Origin: Actinocorallia longicatena
GTDB taxonomy: Bacteria > Actinomycetota > Actinomycetes > Streptosporangiales > Streptosporangiaceae
Reading direction: 5' to 3'
Length of the DNA stretch: 64,000 nt
Assembly: GCF_039534125.1 (NCBI RefSeq)
Contig: NZ_BAAAUV010000032.1
Span: 1 to 64,000 of the forward strand
Shown here: positions 17,192 through 26,633 of the stretch, piece after piece
Layout: each line of letters begins with the position of its first letter
Position numbering within the stretch: the first letter of the stretch is position 1
The notes under the pieces: generated by a model
What the model was told of the DNA's origin: nothing
Databases searched by the model: none
The model's input: the letters and a program-made list of their open reading frames with translations, nothing else
Program-made: the position numbers and the translations under genes

Positions 17192-17850
17192 TGAACGCCC
17201 ATCTGCTGATGCTCAGCGACTCCCGGCTGCCCGCCGGGGGGCACGCCCACTCGGGCGGGCTGGAGCCGGCCGTGACGGCGGGGGCGGTGAAGACCGTCCC
17301 CGATCTGGCGGGCTTCCTGGCGGGGCGGCTGTGGACCACGGGCCTGGTCACGGCCGCGATCGCCGCGGCGGCCTGCCACCACGCCCCCGGCGGGAGCGGC
17401 TGGGAGCTGCTGGACGCCGAGGCCGACGCCCGCACGCCGAGCCCGGCCCAGCGCACGGCCTCCCGGGCGCAGGGCAGGGCGCTGCTGCGGGCGGCGCGGC
17501 GCACCTGGCCGGACCCGCTCCTGGACGGCCTGGGCCGCCTGCCGCACCAGCCGGTCGTGCTGGGGGCGGTCACCCGCCTGGTGGGCGGTTCGGTCCTGGA
17601 CGCGGCCGGGATCGCGGCCTACCAGTCGGTCGGGGGGCCCGCCTCGGCGGCCGTCCGGCTGCTGGGGCTGGACCCCCTGGGAGTTCAGCGGGCCCTGGCC
17701 GATCTCGCGGGGGACATCGACGACGTCGCCCGGGAGGCCGCCGCCTGCGCCGCCGGGGACTGGTCCGCGCTGCCGTGCGTCTCGGCACCCGCCCTCGACC
17801 TGTGGGCCGAGGAGCATCTCCGGGCCGACCTGCGGCTCTTCGAGTCCTGA
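17191..17850 (+). CDS. ureF: Urease accessory protein UreF
   Basis: 219 residues, ATG overlapping the ureC stop. The N-terminal LLMLSDSRLPAGGHAHSGGL is the UreF signature, and ALADLAGDIDDVAREAA with a Gly-rich VTRLVGGS region fits the all-helical fold. UreF links UreD and UreG in the complex that loads nickel and CO2 into UreC. No ureE gene is present between ureC and ureF, as is common in actinobacterial urease operons. Confidence 0.92.
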   Translation: MNAHLLMLSDSRLPAGGHAHSGGLEPAVTAGAVKTVPDLAGFLAGRLWTTGLVTAAIAAAACHHAPGGSGWELLDAEADARTPSPAQRTASRAQGRALLRAARRTWPDPLLDGLGRLPHQPVVLGAVTRLVGGSVLDAAGIAAYQSVGGPASAAVRLLGLDPLGVQRALADLAGDIDDVAREAAACAAGDWSALPCVSAPALDLWAEEHLRADLRLFES

Positions 17851-17872
17851 TCCGAATCACAAGGAGTTGACC

Positions 17873-18532
17873 ATGGGTGGATACCACGGACCCGACCAGC
17901 ACCACGCCGCGCCGAAGCACGGCCGGGCGCTGCGGCTGGGCATCGGCGGCCCCGTCGGCAGCGGGAAGACCGCGCTGACCGCCGCGCTGTGCCGGGTGCT
18001 GAAGGACGAGCTGCGGCTGGCGGTCGTCACCAACGACATCTACACCACCGAGGACGCCGACTTCCTGCGCCGCAACGCGGTCCTGGCCGACGACCGGATC
18101 CTCGCGGTCAGGACGGGCTGCTGCCCGCACACCGCGATCCGCGACGACATCTCGGCCAACCTCGACGCCGTCGAGGAGCTGGAGCACCGGTTCGAGGACC
18201 TGGAGCTGGTCATCGTGGAGAGCGGCGGCGACAACCTGACCGCGACCTTCTCCCAGGGCCTGGTCGACCGGCAGATCTTCGTCCTGGACGTCTCCGGCGG
18301 CGACAAGGTCCCCCGCAAGGGCGGCCCGGGGGTCACGAGCAGCGATCTGCTGGTCATCAACAAGACCGATCTCGCGCCGATGGTCGGCGCCGACCTCGGC
18401 GTGATGGACCGCGACTCCGCCAAGGTCCGCGAGGGGCGTCCGGTGGTGTTCAGCTCGGTCCGCGAGGAGCCGGAGGTCCCGAAGATCGCCGACTGGGTGC
18501 GCGGTCTCGTCCACGAGTTCCAGCACCACTGA
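17873..18532 (+). CDS. ureG: Urease accessory GTPase UreG
   Basis: 219 residues from ATG 17873 with AAGGAG six bases upstream (the frame extends back to a TTG at 17867, inside that site). P-loop GGPVGSGKT, the metal-binding CPH motif (RTGCCPHTAIRDD), ESGGDNL and NKTD base-specificity motif are intact. UreG is the SIMIBI-class GTPase that carries nickel to urease. The N-terminus has a His-bearing leader (GGYHGPDQHH), a short form of the His-rich tails some UreG proteins have; it may store nickel in the absence of UreE. Confidence 0.95.
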   Translation: MGGYHGPDQHHAAPKHGRALRLGIGGPVGSGKTALTAALCRVLKDELRLAVVTNDIYTTEDADFLRRNAVLADDRILAVRTGCCPHTAIRDDISANLDAVEELEHRFEDLELVIVESGGDNLTATFSQGLVDRQIFVLDVSGGDKVPRKGGPGVTSSDLLVINKTDLAPMVGADLGVMDRDSAKVREGRPVVFSSVREEPEVPKIADWVRGLVHEFQHH

Positions 18533-19260
18533 TGACGGTGGCGGACACGCGGGTCTTCACCGCGCACGCGGCCGTCACGGCGGAGCCGGGGCCCCACGGG
18601 CGGACCCGGCTCACCCGGCTGCGCTCGGACGGCCCCATCGCCCTGCGCGAGACCCCGGACGGCCTGTACATCGTCGGGGCGGGGGCCGGGCCGCTCGGCG
18701 GGGACAGGCTGCGGCTCGACATCGTCGTCGGGGCGGGGGCGTCGCTGCGGATCCGGTCCGTCGCGGCGGCCCTGGCCCTGCCCGGCACGGCCGGGGAGGA
18801 GTCCCTCTTCACGATCGACGCCCGGGTGCGGGGGCATCTCGACTTCGCCCCGGAGCCGACGGTCGCGGCGCGCGGGTGCCTGCACCGGGCGGTCAGCGAG
18901 GTGCGGCTCGGCCCGGACGCGACCCTGCGCTGGTCGGAGGAGCTGGTGCTCGGCCGGTACGGGGAGGAGCCGGGACGCCATGTCAGCCGTCTCGACGTCA
19001 CCCGCGGGGACCGGCCGGTGCTCCGGCACGAGCTGCGGCTGGACGGCTCGGCTCGGAGCAGGGCGGTGCTGGGCGACGCCAGGGCCGCGGGGGCGGTCGT
19101 GCGGATCGGACCGGGGCTGACCGGCACGGCCCTCGGCGGGGAGGGCTTCGGCGTCATGCCGCTCGCGGCGGAAGGGGTGCTGGTCACCGCGCTGGCGGCC
19201 GATTCGGCGGAACTGCGGCGGCGACTGGAAAAGGGCGAACAGGTACTGACCGGTCAGTAA
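18532..19260 (+). CDS. ureD: Urease accessory protein UreD/UreH
   Basis: 242 residues, ATG overlapping the ureG stop. Pattern of the UreD family: GRTRLTRLRSDGPIALRE, GAGPLGGDRLRLDIVVGAGA, PEPTVAARGCLHRA and the SEELVLGRYGEEPGR strand. It binds apo-urease and channels nickel from UreG. It is the last gene of the operon; no clear terminator is visible in the 114 bases that follow. Confidence 0.88.
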   Translation: MTVADTRVFTAHAAVTAEPGPHGRTRLTRLRSDGPIALRETPDGLYIVGAGAGPLGGDRLRLDIVVGAGASLRIRSVAAALALPGTAGEESLFTIDARVRGHLDFAPEPTVAARGCLHRAVSEVRLGPDATLRWSEELVLGRYGEEPGRHVSRLDVTRGDRPVLRHELRLDGSARSRAVLGDARAAGAVVRIGPGLTGTALGGEGFGVMPLAAEGVLVTALAADSAELRRRLEKGEQVLTGQ

Positions 19261-19320
19261 CAGCGACCCGACCGATACCAAGATTGTAAACCTTCTTTTC
19301 CGTTCTAGTTTGCCCTAGAT

Positions 19321-19334
19321 TGTGCGCTAGCACA
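19321..19334. promoter_or_regulatory. Possible operator upstream of the MalK-type ATPase gene
   Basis: TGTGC GCTA GCACA, a 14-bp palindrome 41 bases before the ATG, within an AT-richer stretch likely to hold the promoter. A LacI- or GntR-type site is possible. No regulator gene is adjacent. Confidence 0.3.
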
Positions 19335-19374
19335 CATTTCTGATCCTCATTTTGGCGCGCAAGGTGGACCCGCT

Positions 19375-20646
19375 ATGTCCGACGTCGTCCTCGACGGTGT
19401 GAGCAAGTTCTACACTCCCGACCACTGCGTCGTGGACAATATGCGGCTGCACATCCGGGACGGTGAAGTATTCGTCCTCCTGGGCCCGTCCGGCTGCGGA
19501 AAATCCACCGTCCTCCGGATGATCGCGGGCCTGGAGGAGATCAGCTCGGGCGACCTGTGGCTCGGCGGACGGCACGCCAACGACCTCGCCCCCCGCGACC
19601 GCGACGTGGCGATGATCTTCCAGAGCGGCGCGCTCTACCCGCACTTCAGCGTCCGCGACAACATCAGCTTCCCGCTGAAGCTCTCCAAGGAGAACCCCGA
19701 GGAGACCTACGGCAAGGTCACCGAGATGGCCCGCGCCCTCGGCCTCGACACCATGCTCAGCCGCAGGCCCGGCACCCTGTCCGGCGGCCAGCGGCAGCGC
19801 GTCGCGATGGGCCGGGCCATGGTCCGCGACCCCCAGGTCTTCCTCATGGACGAGCCGTTGTCCTCCCTCGACGCCGCGCTGCGCACCGAGCTGCGCATGG
19901 AGATCGGCGGCATGGTCCGCAGCCTGCGCGCCACCACGATCTACGTCACCCACGACCAGGTCGAGGCGCTCACCCTCGCCGACCGCATCGGCATCATGCG
20001 CGACGGCGTCCTGCAGGACCTGGGCACGCCCCAGCAGGTCTACGACGACCCCGCGACGGTCTTCACCGCCAGCTTCCTCAGCTCCCCCCAGATCAACCTG
20101 CTCGGCGGCACCGCGTGGGCCGTCCAGGGCGAGGGCGTCGTCATCCAGCTCGGCGACCAGCAGATCGTCCTGCCGTGGACCGACCCCCGGGCGGGCTCGT
20201 TCATCCCGCTGCACGGCGGGCCGGTCATCGTCGGCCTGCGCCCCGACGCCCTGCACGCCGTGACGGCCCCCGACGGGCGTCCCGTCCTCACCGCCAAGCT
20301 CCGCACGGCGGAGTTCCACGGCCACGAGTGGATGGCCTTCGCCCAGGCCAACATCCCGGGCATCGACGTCGACACGGTCGGCCGCAGCACCCGCACCCGC
20401 CCGCGCCCGGCCGCCGCCGAGTCCAGGACGGGCCTCGGCCTGCGCGAGCGCTTCCTGCGCCGCACGCCGGAGGCACCGGCCGAGGAGGCGGCCAAGCCCG
20501 GCGCCCGCCGCCGCACCGACCTGCTCTTCCGCGCCGGCCACGCCCGGGGCATGTCCCGCGGGGCCGACGTCCATCTGGCCGTCGACCTCGACCGCGCCCT
20601 CTTCTTCGGCCCCGACGGCCGCCGCGTCGACCAGGTCCGCCGTTAG
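19375..20646 (+). CDS. Orphan sugar-type ABC transporter ATPase (MalK/MsiK/UgpC family)
   Basis: 423 residues with AAGGTGG upstream. Walker A GPSGCGKST (37-45), signature LSGGQ (135-139), Walker B FLMDEP (157-161), then a D-loop and H-loop (YVTHDQ). The C-terminal half has the TOBE/MOP regulatory fold of MalK-like subunits. In the second TOBE half, after residue 330, there is an extra Arg/Pro/Ala-rich stretch of roughly 70 residues before the closing VHLAVDLDRALFFGPDGRRV. No permease or binding-protein gene is nearby, so like MsiK it may serve several distant sugar transporters. The insert is unusual. Confidence 0.88.
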   Translation: MSDVVLDGVSKFYTPDHCVVDNMRLHIRDGEVFVLLGPSGCGKSTVLRMIAGLEEISSGDLWLGGRHANDLAPRDRDVAMIFQSGALYPHFSVRDNISFPLKLSKENPEETYGKVTEMARALGLDTMLSRRPGTLSGGQRQRVAMGRAMVRDPQVFLMDEPLSSLDAALRTELRMEIGGMVRSLRATTIYVTHDQVEALTLADRIGIMRDGVLQDLGTPQQVYDDPATVFTASFLSSPQINLLGGTAWAVQGEGVVIQLGDQQIVLPWTDPRAGSFIPLHGGPVIVGLRPDALHAVTAPDGRPVLTAKLRTAEFHGHEWMAFAQANIPGIDVDTVGRSTRTRPRPAAAESRTGLGLRERFLRRTPEAPAEEAAKPGARRRTDLLFRAGHARGMSRGADVHLAVDLDRALFFGPDGRRVDQVRR

Positions 20647-20666
20647 GACGGGTGCCGGGTCCGGAG

Positions 20667-21902
20667 TCAGCCGGGCAGGAGTTCCGCGAGGGGGGTCTTC
20701 GGGTCGGCCAGGCGGGTCCGGTCGACCGGGACCTGCGCGCGGATGAGCGCCTGGAGGTCCTGGGTGACGTCCCAGACGTTGACGTTCATCCCGGCGACCA
20801 CGCGGCCCGCGCGCAGCCAGAAGGCCAGGTACTCGCCGCCGGCGGGGTCGCCGCGGTAGACGATCCGGTCGTAGCAGCCGGGCTCGGCGAAGCCGGAGAA
20901 CTCCATGCCCAGGTCGTACTGGTCGGAGTAGAAGTAGGGCACCCGGTCGTAGGCGACCTCGCGGCCCAGCATGGAGCGGGCGGCGGCCGGGCCGCTGTGC
21001 AGGGCGTTCGCCCAGTGTTCGGTGCGGATGTGCCGCTGGTAGAGGGGATGGTGGGCGTTGGCGACGTCGCCCGCGGCGAAGATGTCGGGATCGCTCGTGC
21101 GCAGCGACTCGTCGACGACCACGCCGTTGTCGACCTTCAGTCCCGCGGCCTTCGCCAGGCCGGTGCCGGGGGCGACGCCGACCGCGACGACGACGAGGTC
21201 GGCGGGGAGCTCTGCGCCGCGCGAGGTCGTCACGTGGTCGACCGAGCCGGTGCCGCGGACGGCGAACAGCCCGTCCTCGAAGACGAACTCGACGCCCTTG
21301 CGCCGGTGCAGGGCGGCGAAGTGCGCGCCGACCTCCGCGCCGAGCGGGACGTGCAGCGGGGTCGACTCGACGTCGACGACCGTGACGCGGTTGCCGTACT
21401 CGCGGGCGGCGGCCGCGGTCTCGAGGCCGATCCAGCCGGCGCCGACGACGACCACGTGCCGGTCGCCCTCGCGCAGCTGCTCGCGCAGGGCGAGGGAGTC
21501 GCCGAGGGTGCGCAGCGTGTGGACGCCCGGCAGCGACGCCCCGGGGACGCGCAGCCTGCGCGGCGCGGCACCGGTCGCGAGCAGGAGCCGGTCGTAGCGC
21601 AGCTCGCTGCCGTCCGACAGCCGGGTCCGTCTCCGGTCGCGGTCGATCGACAGGACCGTGGTGCCGGTCAGCAGGGTGATGTCGTGGTCGCGGTAGAACG
21701 CCTCCTCGTGGACGTACACCGAGTCGGCCGGCTCCCGGTTCAGCAGGACGCTCTTCGACAGCGCGGGCCGCTCGTACGGGCGCTCGGTCTCGCTGCCGAC
21801 GAGCAGGACGTTCCCCTCGAAACCCTCCTCGCGCAGCGTCTGCGCGGCCTTCGCACCGGCCAGGCCGGCACCGGCGATCACATAGGACTCGAGCGCGGGC
21901 AT
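20667..21902 (-). CDS. FAD-dependent NAD(P)H ferredoxin reductase-type oxidoreductase
   Basis: 411 residues. N-terminal FAD motif YVIAGAGLAGAKAAQTLREE, NAD motif VVVVGAGWIGLETAAAAREY near residue 150, and FAAGDVA near residue 285, followed by a reductase C-terminal domain. This matches the ferredoxin/rubredoxin reductase family that feeds electrons to P450s or dioxygenases. No partner ferredoxin or oxygenase gene lies next to it, so the electron acceptor is unknown. Convergent with the ABC ATPase gene, 20 bases apart. Confidence 0.9.
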   Translation of the reverse strand: MPALESYVIAGAGLAGAKAAQTLREEGFEGNVLLVGSETERPYERPALSKSVLLNREPADSVYVHEEAFYRDHDITLLTGTTVLSIDRDRRRTRLSDGSELRYDRLLLATGAAPRRLRVPGASLPGVHTLRTLGDSLALREQLREGDRHVVVVGAGWIGLETAAAAREYGNRVTVVDVESTPLHVPLGAEVGAHFAALHRRKGVEFVFEDGLFAVRGTGSVDHVTTSRGAELPADLVVVAVGVAPGTGLAKAAGLKVDNGVVVDESLRTSDPDIFAAGDVANAHHPLYQRHIRTEHWANALHSGPAAARSMLGREVAYDRVPYFYSDQYDLGMEFSGFAEPGCYDRIVYRGDPAGGEYLAFWLRAGRVVAGMNVNVWDVTQDLQALIRAQVPVDRTRLADPKTPLAELLPG

Positions 21903-21963
21903 GGGACCTCCTCGTCCGGGAAAACCTCAGTTCATATGAACAGCCGGAGGAGTAACTGTCCAC

Positions 21964-23175
21964 CTACCCAGCGAGACGGGCGTGGAGGGAGAGGGCGGAG
22001 GTGTCGGTGAGAGAAGCGACCTGGTCGACGACGACCCTGAGCCTCGCCGAATCATCGGCCGCGTCGGCGTAAGCCCAGCGGAAGAGGGGGTCGAGGGTGT
22101 CGGGCGCCCCCGCCGCGATGGCCTCCGCGAGTTCGGCGATCACGTCGCGCTGGTGGGCCCGGGTCTCGGAGTAGGAGGTCCACACGTAGTGCGCGGTGAT
22201 CGCCTTGAGCAGGCCGACCTCCAGCCGGACGTGCCGCGGCACGATCAGGTCGGCGGCGTACCTGGTCAGCCGGCCGGGCCCGTGGGCCTCGCGGGTCGCC
22301 TGCTCGGCGGCCATGCAGAACCGGCCGATCAGCCAGCTCGTCAGGTCCTTCAGCGACGCGTAGCCGGACGCGGTGAGGTCGAGGGTGCGCGGCCAGAACG
22401 GCTGGCTCCGCAGGGCCGCGAAGCACTCCTCCAGCTCGGGGACCTCGGCGTCGCAGTACATCTTGGCCGCGGTCGCCGCGACCTCCCTGGCCGCCGCGGG
22501 ATCCGACAGCAGCGGCAGCCGGACCGCGCCGGAGACCAGCGCGTCCTCCAGGTCGTGCACGGAGTAGGCGACGTCGTCGGACCAGTCCATGACCTGGGCC
22601 TCGAAGCAGGTCCGGTTCTCCGGAGCCTCCTCGCGGGCCCACAGCGCGACCTCGAGGTCGTCGTCGTAGACGCCGTACTTGCGCGGATTCTCCTGCTTGC
22701 GCCACGGGTACTTCATGGTCGCGTCGAGGGTCGCGCGGGTCAGGTTCAGCCCGACGCTGCGGCCGTCGGCGGCGAAGGACTTGTACTCCAGCCGGGTCAG
22801 CAGCCGCAGGCTCTGGGCGTTGCCCTCGAACCCGCCGCACGCCTGCGCGAAGTCGTCGAGCGCCTTCTCGCCGTTGTGGCCGAACGGCGGATGCCCCAGG
22901 TCGTGGGCGAGGCAGGCCGTCTCGACGAGGTCGGGGTCGCAGCCGAGGACCTTGCCGAGCTCGCGCCCGACCTGGCCGCACTCGAGCGAGTGGGTGAGCC
23001 TGGTGCGCAGGAAGTCGTGGGCACCGGGATCGGCGACCTGGGTCTTGGCGGCCAGCCTCCGCAGCGCCGCGCTGTGCAGGACGCGGGCGCGGTCCCGCTC
23101 GAACGCCGTGCGGTCGCGCCGCTTCGGCGGTTCGGGGGCCCAACGCTGGATGTCACGCGAGGTGTAGCCGTTCAT
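21964..23175 (-). CDS. dgt: Deoxyguanosinetriphosphate triphosphohydrolase-like HD protein
   Basis: 403 residues from ATG 23175; the AGGAG directly abutting this ATG leaves the exact start open (a TTG seven codons upstream is possible). The HD metal-site residues are present in RTRLTHSLE and CLAHDLGHPPFGHNGEKAL. The N-terminal RTAFERDRARVLHSAALRRL is the family's signature. It cleaves dGTP (or other dNTPs) to the nucleoside and triphosphate. In many actinobacteria dgt lies beside dnaG; here about 7.5 kb with urease and other genes separate them. Confidence 0.93.
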   Translation of the reverse strand: MNGYTSRDIQRWAPEPPKRRDRTAFERDRARVLHSAALRRLAAKTQVADPGAHDFLRTRLTHSLECGQVGRELGKVLGCDPDLVETACLAHDLGHPPFGHNGEKALDDFAQACGGFEGNAQSLRLLTRLEYKSFAADGRSVGLNLTRATLDATMKYPWRKQENPRKYGVYDDDLEVALWAREEAPENRTCFEAQVMDWSDDVAYSVHDLEDALVSGAVRLPLLSDPAAAREVAATAAKMYCDAEVPELEECFAALRSQPFWPRTLDLTASGYASLKDLTSWLIGRFCMAAEQATREAHGPGRLTRYAADLIVPRHVRLEVGLLKAITAHYVWTSYSETRAHQRDVIAELAEAIAAGAPDTLDPLFRWAYADAADDSARLRVVVDQVASLTDTSALSLHARLAG

Positions 23176-23210
23176 CTCCTGATGGTAGAGCGACAAGGTG
23201 ACATCCGCGT

Positions 23211-23924
23211 TTACATCTTGCCTCGGGAGCGTCCCAGCAGGACGTAGTACAGGTAGCCGCCGGTCTCGCGGACGATCGAGCTGAACTGGGTGTCGCGGGT
23301 CTGGACGCTCGGCCCGGACCGGGTCGGCGAGGACACGGCCCTGATCCCGTTGTCGGAGGCCATCTTGTCCGAGCGCAGGCTGTGCCACGGGTCGGTCACC
23401 ACGACCCCGGTCTTCCAGCCCTTCGCCCTGTACTCCCTGCCCACCGCCACCATGCTCGTCAGGGTGTCGCTGCCGGTCTCCAGGGCGATGAGGCTGCCCG
23501 CGGGGACCTTGTGGTCGGCGTTCATCAGGTACACCTTGCCCGAGGCCGCCTCGGTGGTCCTGTCGCCCATCTGCTTGCCGCCCACGGTGATGATGACCGG
23601 GGCGACGCCCTCCTTGTAGAGCTCGTAGGCGTGCTCGAGGCGCGCCTTGAGGTAGGGGGAGGGCTTGCCGTCGTACTGGGCCGCGCCCAGGACGATGATC
23701 GCGTCGGACTTCGGATGGTGGTCCTGCCTGGCCTCGTACCAGACCCGGAAGCCGACCGTCAGGGGGGTCAGCACCGCGATCGCGACCACGACGAAGAGCG
23801 CGCGCCCCAGCCACGACAGGAACCGGGGCCGCCGCCGTGCGCGCCTGCGCCCGGCGGCGGGTTCGGGAGTGCTCTCTTCGGCTTCTTCGTCCACGTCCAC
23901 GTCCATCGCCATCTCGGTACCCAC
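23211..23924 (-). CDS. Membrane-anchored DUF218/YdcF-family protein
   Basis: 237 residues. An acidic N-terminus (DVDVDEEAEE) and an Arg-rich stretch precede one membrane helix (LFVVVAIAVLTPLTVGF, about residues 43-60); the rest is extracytoplasmic. DAIIVLGAAQYDGKPSPYL then RLEHAYELYKEGVAPVIITV are the DUF218 (ElyC/SanA/YdcF) signature. These proteins affect envelope integrity or peptidoglycan precursor handling; the reaction is not known. It lies 35 bases upstream of dgt on the same strand. Confidence 0.85.
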   Translation of the reverse strand: MGTEMAMDVDVDEEAEESTPEPAAGRRRARRRPRFLSWLGRALFVVVAIAVLTPLTVGFRVWYEARQDHHPKSDAIIVLGAAQYDGKPSPYLKARLEHAYELYKEGVAPVIITVGGKQMGDRTTEAASGKVYLMNADHKVPAGSLIALETGSDTLTSMVAVGREYRAKGWKTGVVVTDPWHSLRSDKMASDNGIRAVSSPTRSGPSVQTRDTQFSSIVRETGGYLYYVLLGRSRGKM

Positions 23925-23963
23925 ATTAGGTCAGATGACGGAGGACGACGGCGGGTTCGGGGG

Positions 23964-26633
23964 TCAGCGGCTGTCGCTGCCCGCCGTCTCCACCGCGGCA
24001 CGGCCCGCCTCGAGGCGGGCCACGGGTACCCGGAAGGGCGAGCAGGACACGTAGTCGAGCCCGACCTCGTGGAAGAAGTGGACCGAGTCGGGGTCGCCGC
24101 CGTGCTCGCCGCAGACGCCGAGCTTGATCCCCGGACGGGTCCTGCGGCCCTCCTCGACGGCGATCCTCACCAGCCGGCCGACGCCGTCGCGGTCGAGGGT
24201 CTCGAACGGGGAGACGCCGAAGATGCCGAGGTCGAGGTAGCGGCTGAAGAACGCGGCCTCGACGTCGTCGCGGGAGAAGCCCCAGGTCGTCTGGGTGAGG
24301 TCGTTGGTGCCGAAGGAGAAGAACTCGGCGGCCTCGGCGATCTGGCCGGCCGTCAGCGCGGCGCGCGGCAGCTCGATCATCGTGCCGATGAGGGTCCGGG
24401 CGGTCCCTGCGACCGAGGCGAGAACGGACTCGGCCTCCTCGCGGGCGTGTTCCAGCTCCTGGATCGACCCGACGAGCGGGATCATGATCTCCGGCCGCGG
24501 GTCTCCGCCCGCGGCGAGCCGGTCGGCCGCCGCCTCGGCGATGGCCCGCACCTGCATCGCGAATAGGCCAGGAATCACCAAACCCAGCCGCACCCCGCGC
24601 AGACCGAGCATAGGGTTCTGTTCGTGCAGCCGGTGCACGCATTCGAGCAGGCGCCTGTCCTTCGCCGACGCCGCGTCGCCGGCGAGCGCCACCTTCACCG
24701 ACAGTTCGGTCAGATCCGGGAGGAATTCGTGCAGGGGCGGGTCGATGAGCCGGATCGTGACCGGCAGCCCGTCCATCTCCTCCAGGATGCCGCGGAAGTC
24801 CTCGCGCTGGAGCGGTTCGAGGGCGTCGAGGGCCGCCTCGCGGTCGGCCGCCGAATCGGCGAGGATCAGGTCCTCGATGAGCTGGCGGCGGTCGCCGAGG
24901 AACATGTGCTCGGTCCGGCACAGCCCGATCCCGTCCGCGCCGAACCGGCGCGCCCGCGCGCTGTCCTCGGGGTTGTCGGCGTTGGCGCGGACCCGGAGCC
25001 GGGACGCCCCGTCGGCGTGCTCCATGATCCGGTGGACGGCCCCGACGAGCTCGTCGCCCTGGGCCGGGTCGAGCTCGCCCTCGAAGTACTGGACGACCGG
25101 CGAGGCGCTGACCGGGACCTCGCCCAGGTAGACGGCGCCGCTGGTGCCGTCGATCGAGATGACGTCGCCCTCGTTCACCACGACGTCGCCGGCCGTGATC
25201 CGCTTGGCCTTCACGTCGACGTCGAGCTCCTCGGCACCGCAGACACAGGTCTTGCCCATGCCGCGGGCGACGACGGCGGCGTGCGAGGTCTTGCCGCCGC
25301 GCGAGGTCAGGATGCCCTGGGCGGCGATCATGCCGGTGAGGTCGTCGGGGGTGGTCTCCCTGCGTACCAGGATCACCTTCTCCCCGCGCGCGGCGGCCTC
25401 GACGGCGGCGGGCGAGCTGAAGACCGCCTTGCCGACGGCCGCGCCGGGCGAGGCGTTCATGCCCTTGCCGATCCGGTTCTTCGTCGCGGTCTCGTCGAAG
25501 CGCGGGAACATGAGCTGGGCGAGCTGGTCGCCGGTCACCCGGTGGACGGCCTCGTCGAGGTCGATCAGGCCCTGGTCGACGAGCTGGATCGCGATGCGGA
25601 ACGCCGCGCCCGCGGTGCGCTTGCCGACCCGGGTCTGGAGCATCCAGAGCTTTCCGCGCTCGACCGTGAACTCGATGTCGCACAGGTCGCGGTAGTGGTT
25701 CTCGAGCTTCTCCATGATCGCGAGCAGCTCGTCGTAGACGGGGCGGTTGAGATCGCCGAGCGCGGCCAGCGGGACCGTGTTGCGGATGCCGGCGACGACG
25801 TCCTCGCCCTGGGCGTTCTGCAGGTAGTCACCGTAGACGCCCTGGTGGCCGGAGGCGGGGTCGCGGGTGAAGCAGACGCCGGTGCCGGAGTCCATGCCGA
25901 GGTTGCCGAAGACCATCGAGCAGACGTTGACGGCGGTGCCGAGGTCGGAGGGGATGCGCTCCTGGCGGCGGTAGAGGACCGCGCGGTCGGCGTTCCACGA
26001 GTCGAAGACCGCCTTGATGGCCAGGTCCATCTGCTCGCGCGGGTCCGAGGGGAAGGCGCGGCCGGCGTGCTCGGCGATCAGGGCCTTGTAGGTGGCGACC
26101 AGGGCCTGGAAGTCCGCGGCGTCGAGGTCGAGGTCGTCGTGGGTGCCCTTGCCGTGCTTGAGCTCCTCCAGCGCCTCGTCGAACAGCTCGCCGTCGACGC
26201 CCAGGACGGTCTTGCCGAACATCTGGATGAGGCGGCGGTAGGAGTCCCACGCGAAGCGGTCGTTGCCGGCCTGCTTGGCGAGGCCCTCGACCGACTGGTC
26301 GTTGAGGCCGATGTTCAGGACCGTGTCCATCATGCCCGGCATGGAGAACTTGGCGCCCGACCGCACGCTGACCAGCAGCGGGTCGTCGCTCTGGCCGAGG
26401 CGCTTGCCCATGGTGGCCTCGAGGGCGGCCAGATGGGCCGACACCTCGTCGGTGAGCTCGGCGGGCGGGGAGCCCTCGGTCAGGTAGGTCCGGCACGCCT
26501 CCGTGGTGATGGTGAACCCCGGAGGCACAGGAAGCCCGAGATTTGTCATCTCGGAAAGATTCGCACCTTTTCCGCCCAGCAGATCTTTAAGATCTTTGTT
26601 GCCTTCTGTGAAGTCGTAAACGAACTTCGGCAC
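23964..26633 (-). CDS. ppdK: Pyruvate, phosphate dikinase
   Basis: 889 residues, starting at GTG 26633 (MPKFVYDFTEGNKDLKDLLG), nine bases from GGAAGGAG; a GTG two codons earlier is also possible. ATP-grasp N-terminal part (GGKGANLSEMTNLGLPVPPG), central phosphohistidine (ILTSRGGKTSHAAVVARGMG) and C-terminal PEP-binding barrel (CGEHGGDPDSV, ending SCSPFRVPVARLEAG) are complete. It interconverts pyruvate + ATP + Pi with PEP + AMP + PPi and can serve gluconeogenesis or anaplerosis. No ppdK regulatory kinase/phosphatase gene is adjacent. Confidence 0.96.
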   Translation of the reverse strand: MPKFVYDFTEGNKDLKDLLGGKGANLSEMTNLGLPVPPGFTITTEACRTYLTEGSPPAELTDEVSAHLAALEATMGKRLGQSDDPLLVSVRSGAKFSMPGMMDTVLNIGLNDQSVEGLAKQAGNDRFAWDSYRRLIQMFGKTVLGVDGELFDEALEELKHGKGTHDDLDLDAADFQALVATYKALIAEHAGRAFPSDPREQMDLAIKAVFDSWNADRAVLYRRQERIPSDLGTAVNVCSMVFGNLGMDSGTGVCFTRDPASGHQGVYGDYLQNAQGEDVVAGIRNTVPLAALGDLNRPVYDELLAIMEKLENHYRDLCDIEFTVERGKLWMLQTRVGKRTAGAAFRIAIQLVDQGLIDLDEAVHRVTGDQLAQLMFPRFDETATKNRIGKGMNASPGAAVGKAVFSSPAAVEAAARGEKVILVRRETTPDDLTGMIAAQGILTSRGGKTSHAAVVARGMGKTCVCGAEELDVDVKAKRITAGDVVVNEGDVISIDGTSGAVYLGEVPVSASPVVQYFEGELDPAQGDELVGAVHRIMEHADGASRLRVRANADNPEDSARARRFGADGIGLCRTEHMFLGDRRQLIEDLILADSAADREAALDALEPLQREDFRGILEEMDGLPVTIRLIDPPLHEFLPDLTELSVKVALAGDAASAKDRRLLECVHRLHEQNPMLGLRGVRLGLVIPGLFAMQVRAIAEAAADRLAAGGDPRPEIMIPLVGSIQELEHAREEAESVLASVAGTARTLIGTMIELPRAALTAGQIAEAAEFFSFGTNDLTQTTWGFSRDDVEAAFFSRYLDLGIFGVSPFETLDRDGVGRLVRIAVEEGRRTRPGIKLGVCGEHGGDPDSVHFFHEVGLDYVSCSPFRVPVARLEAGRAAVETAGSDSR

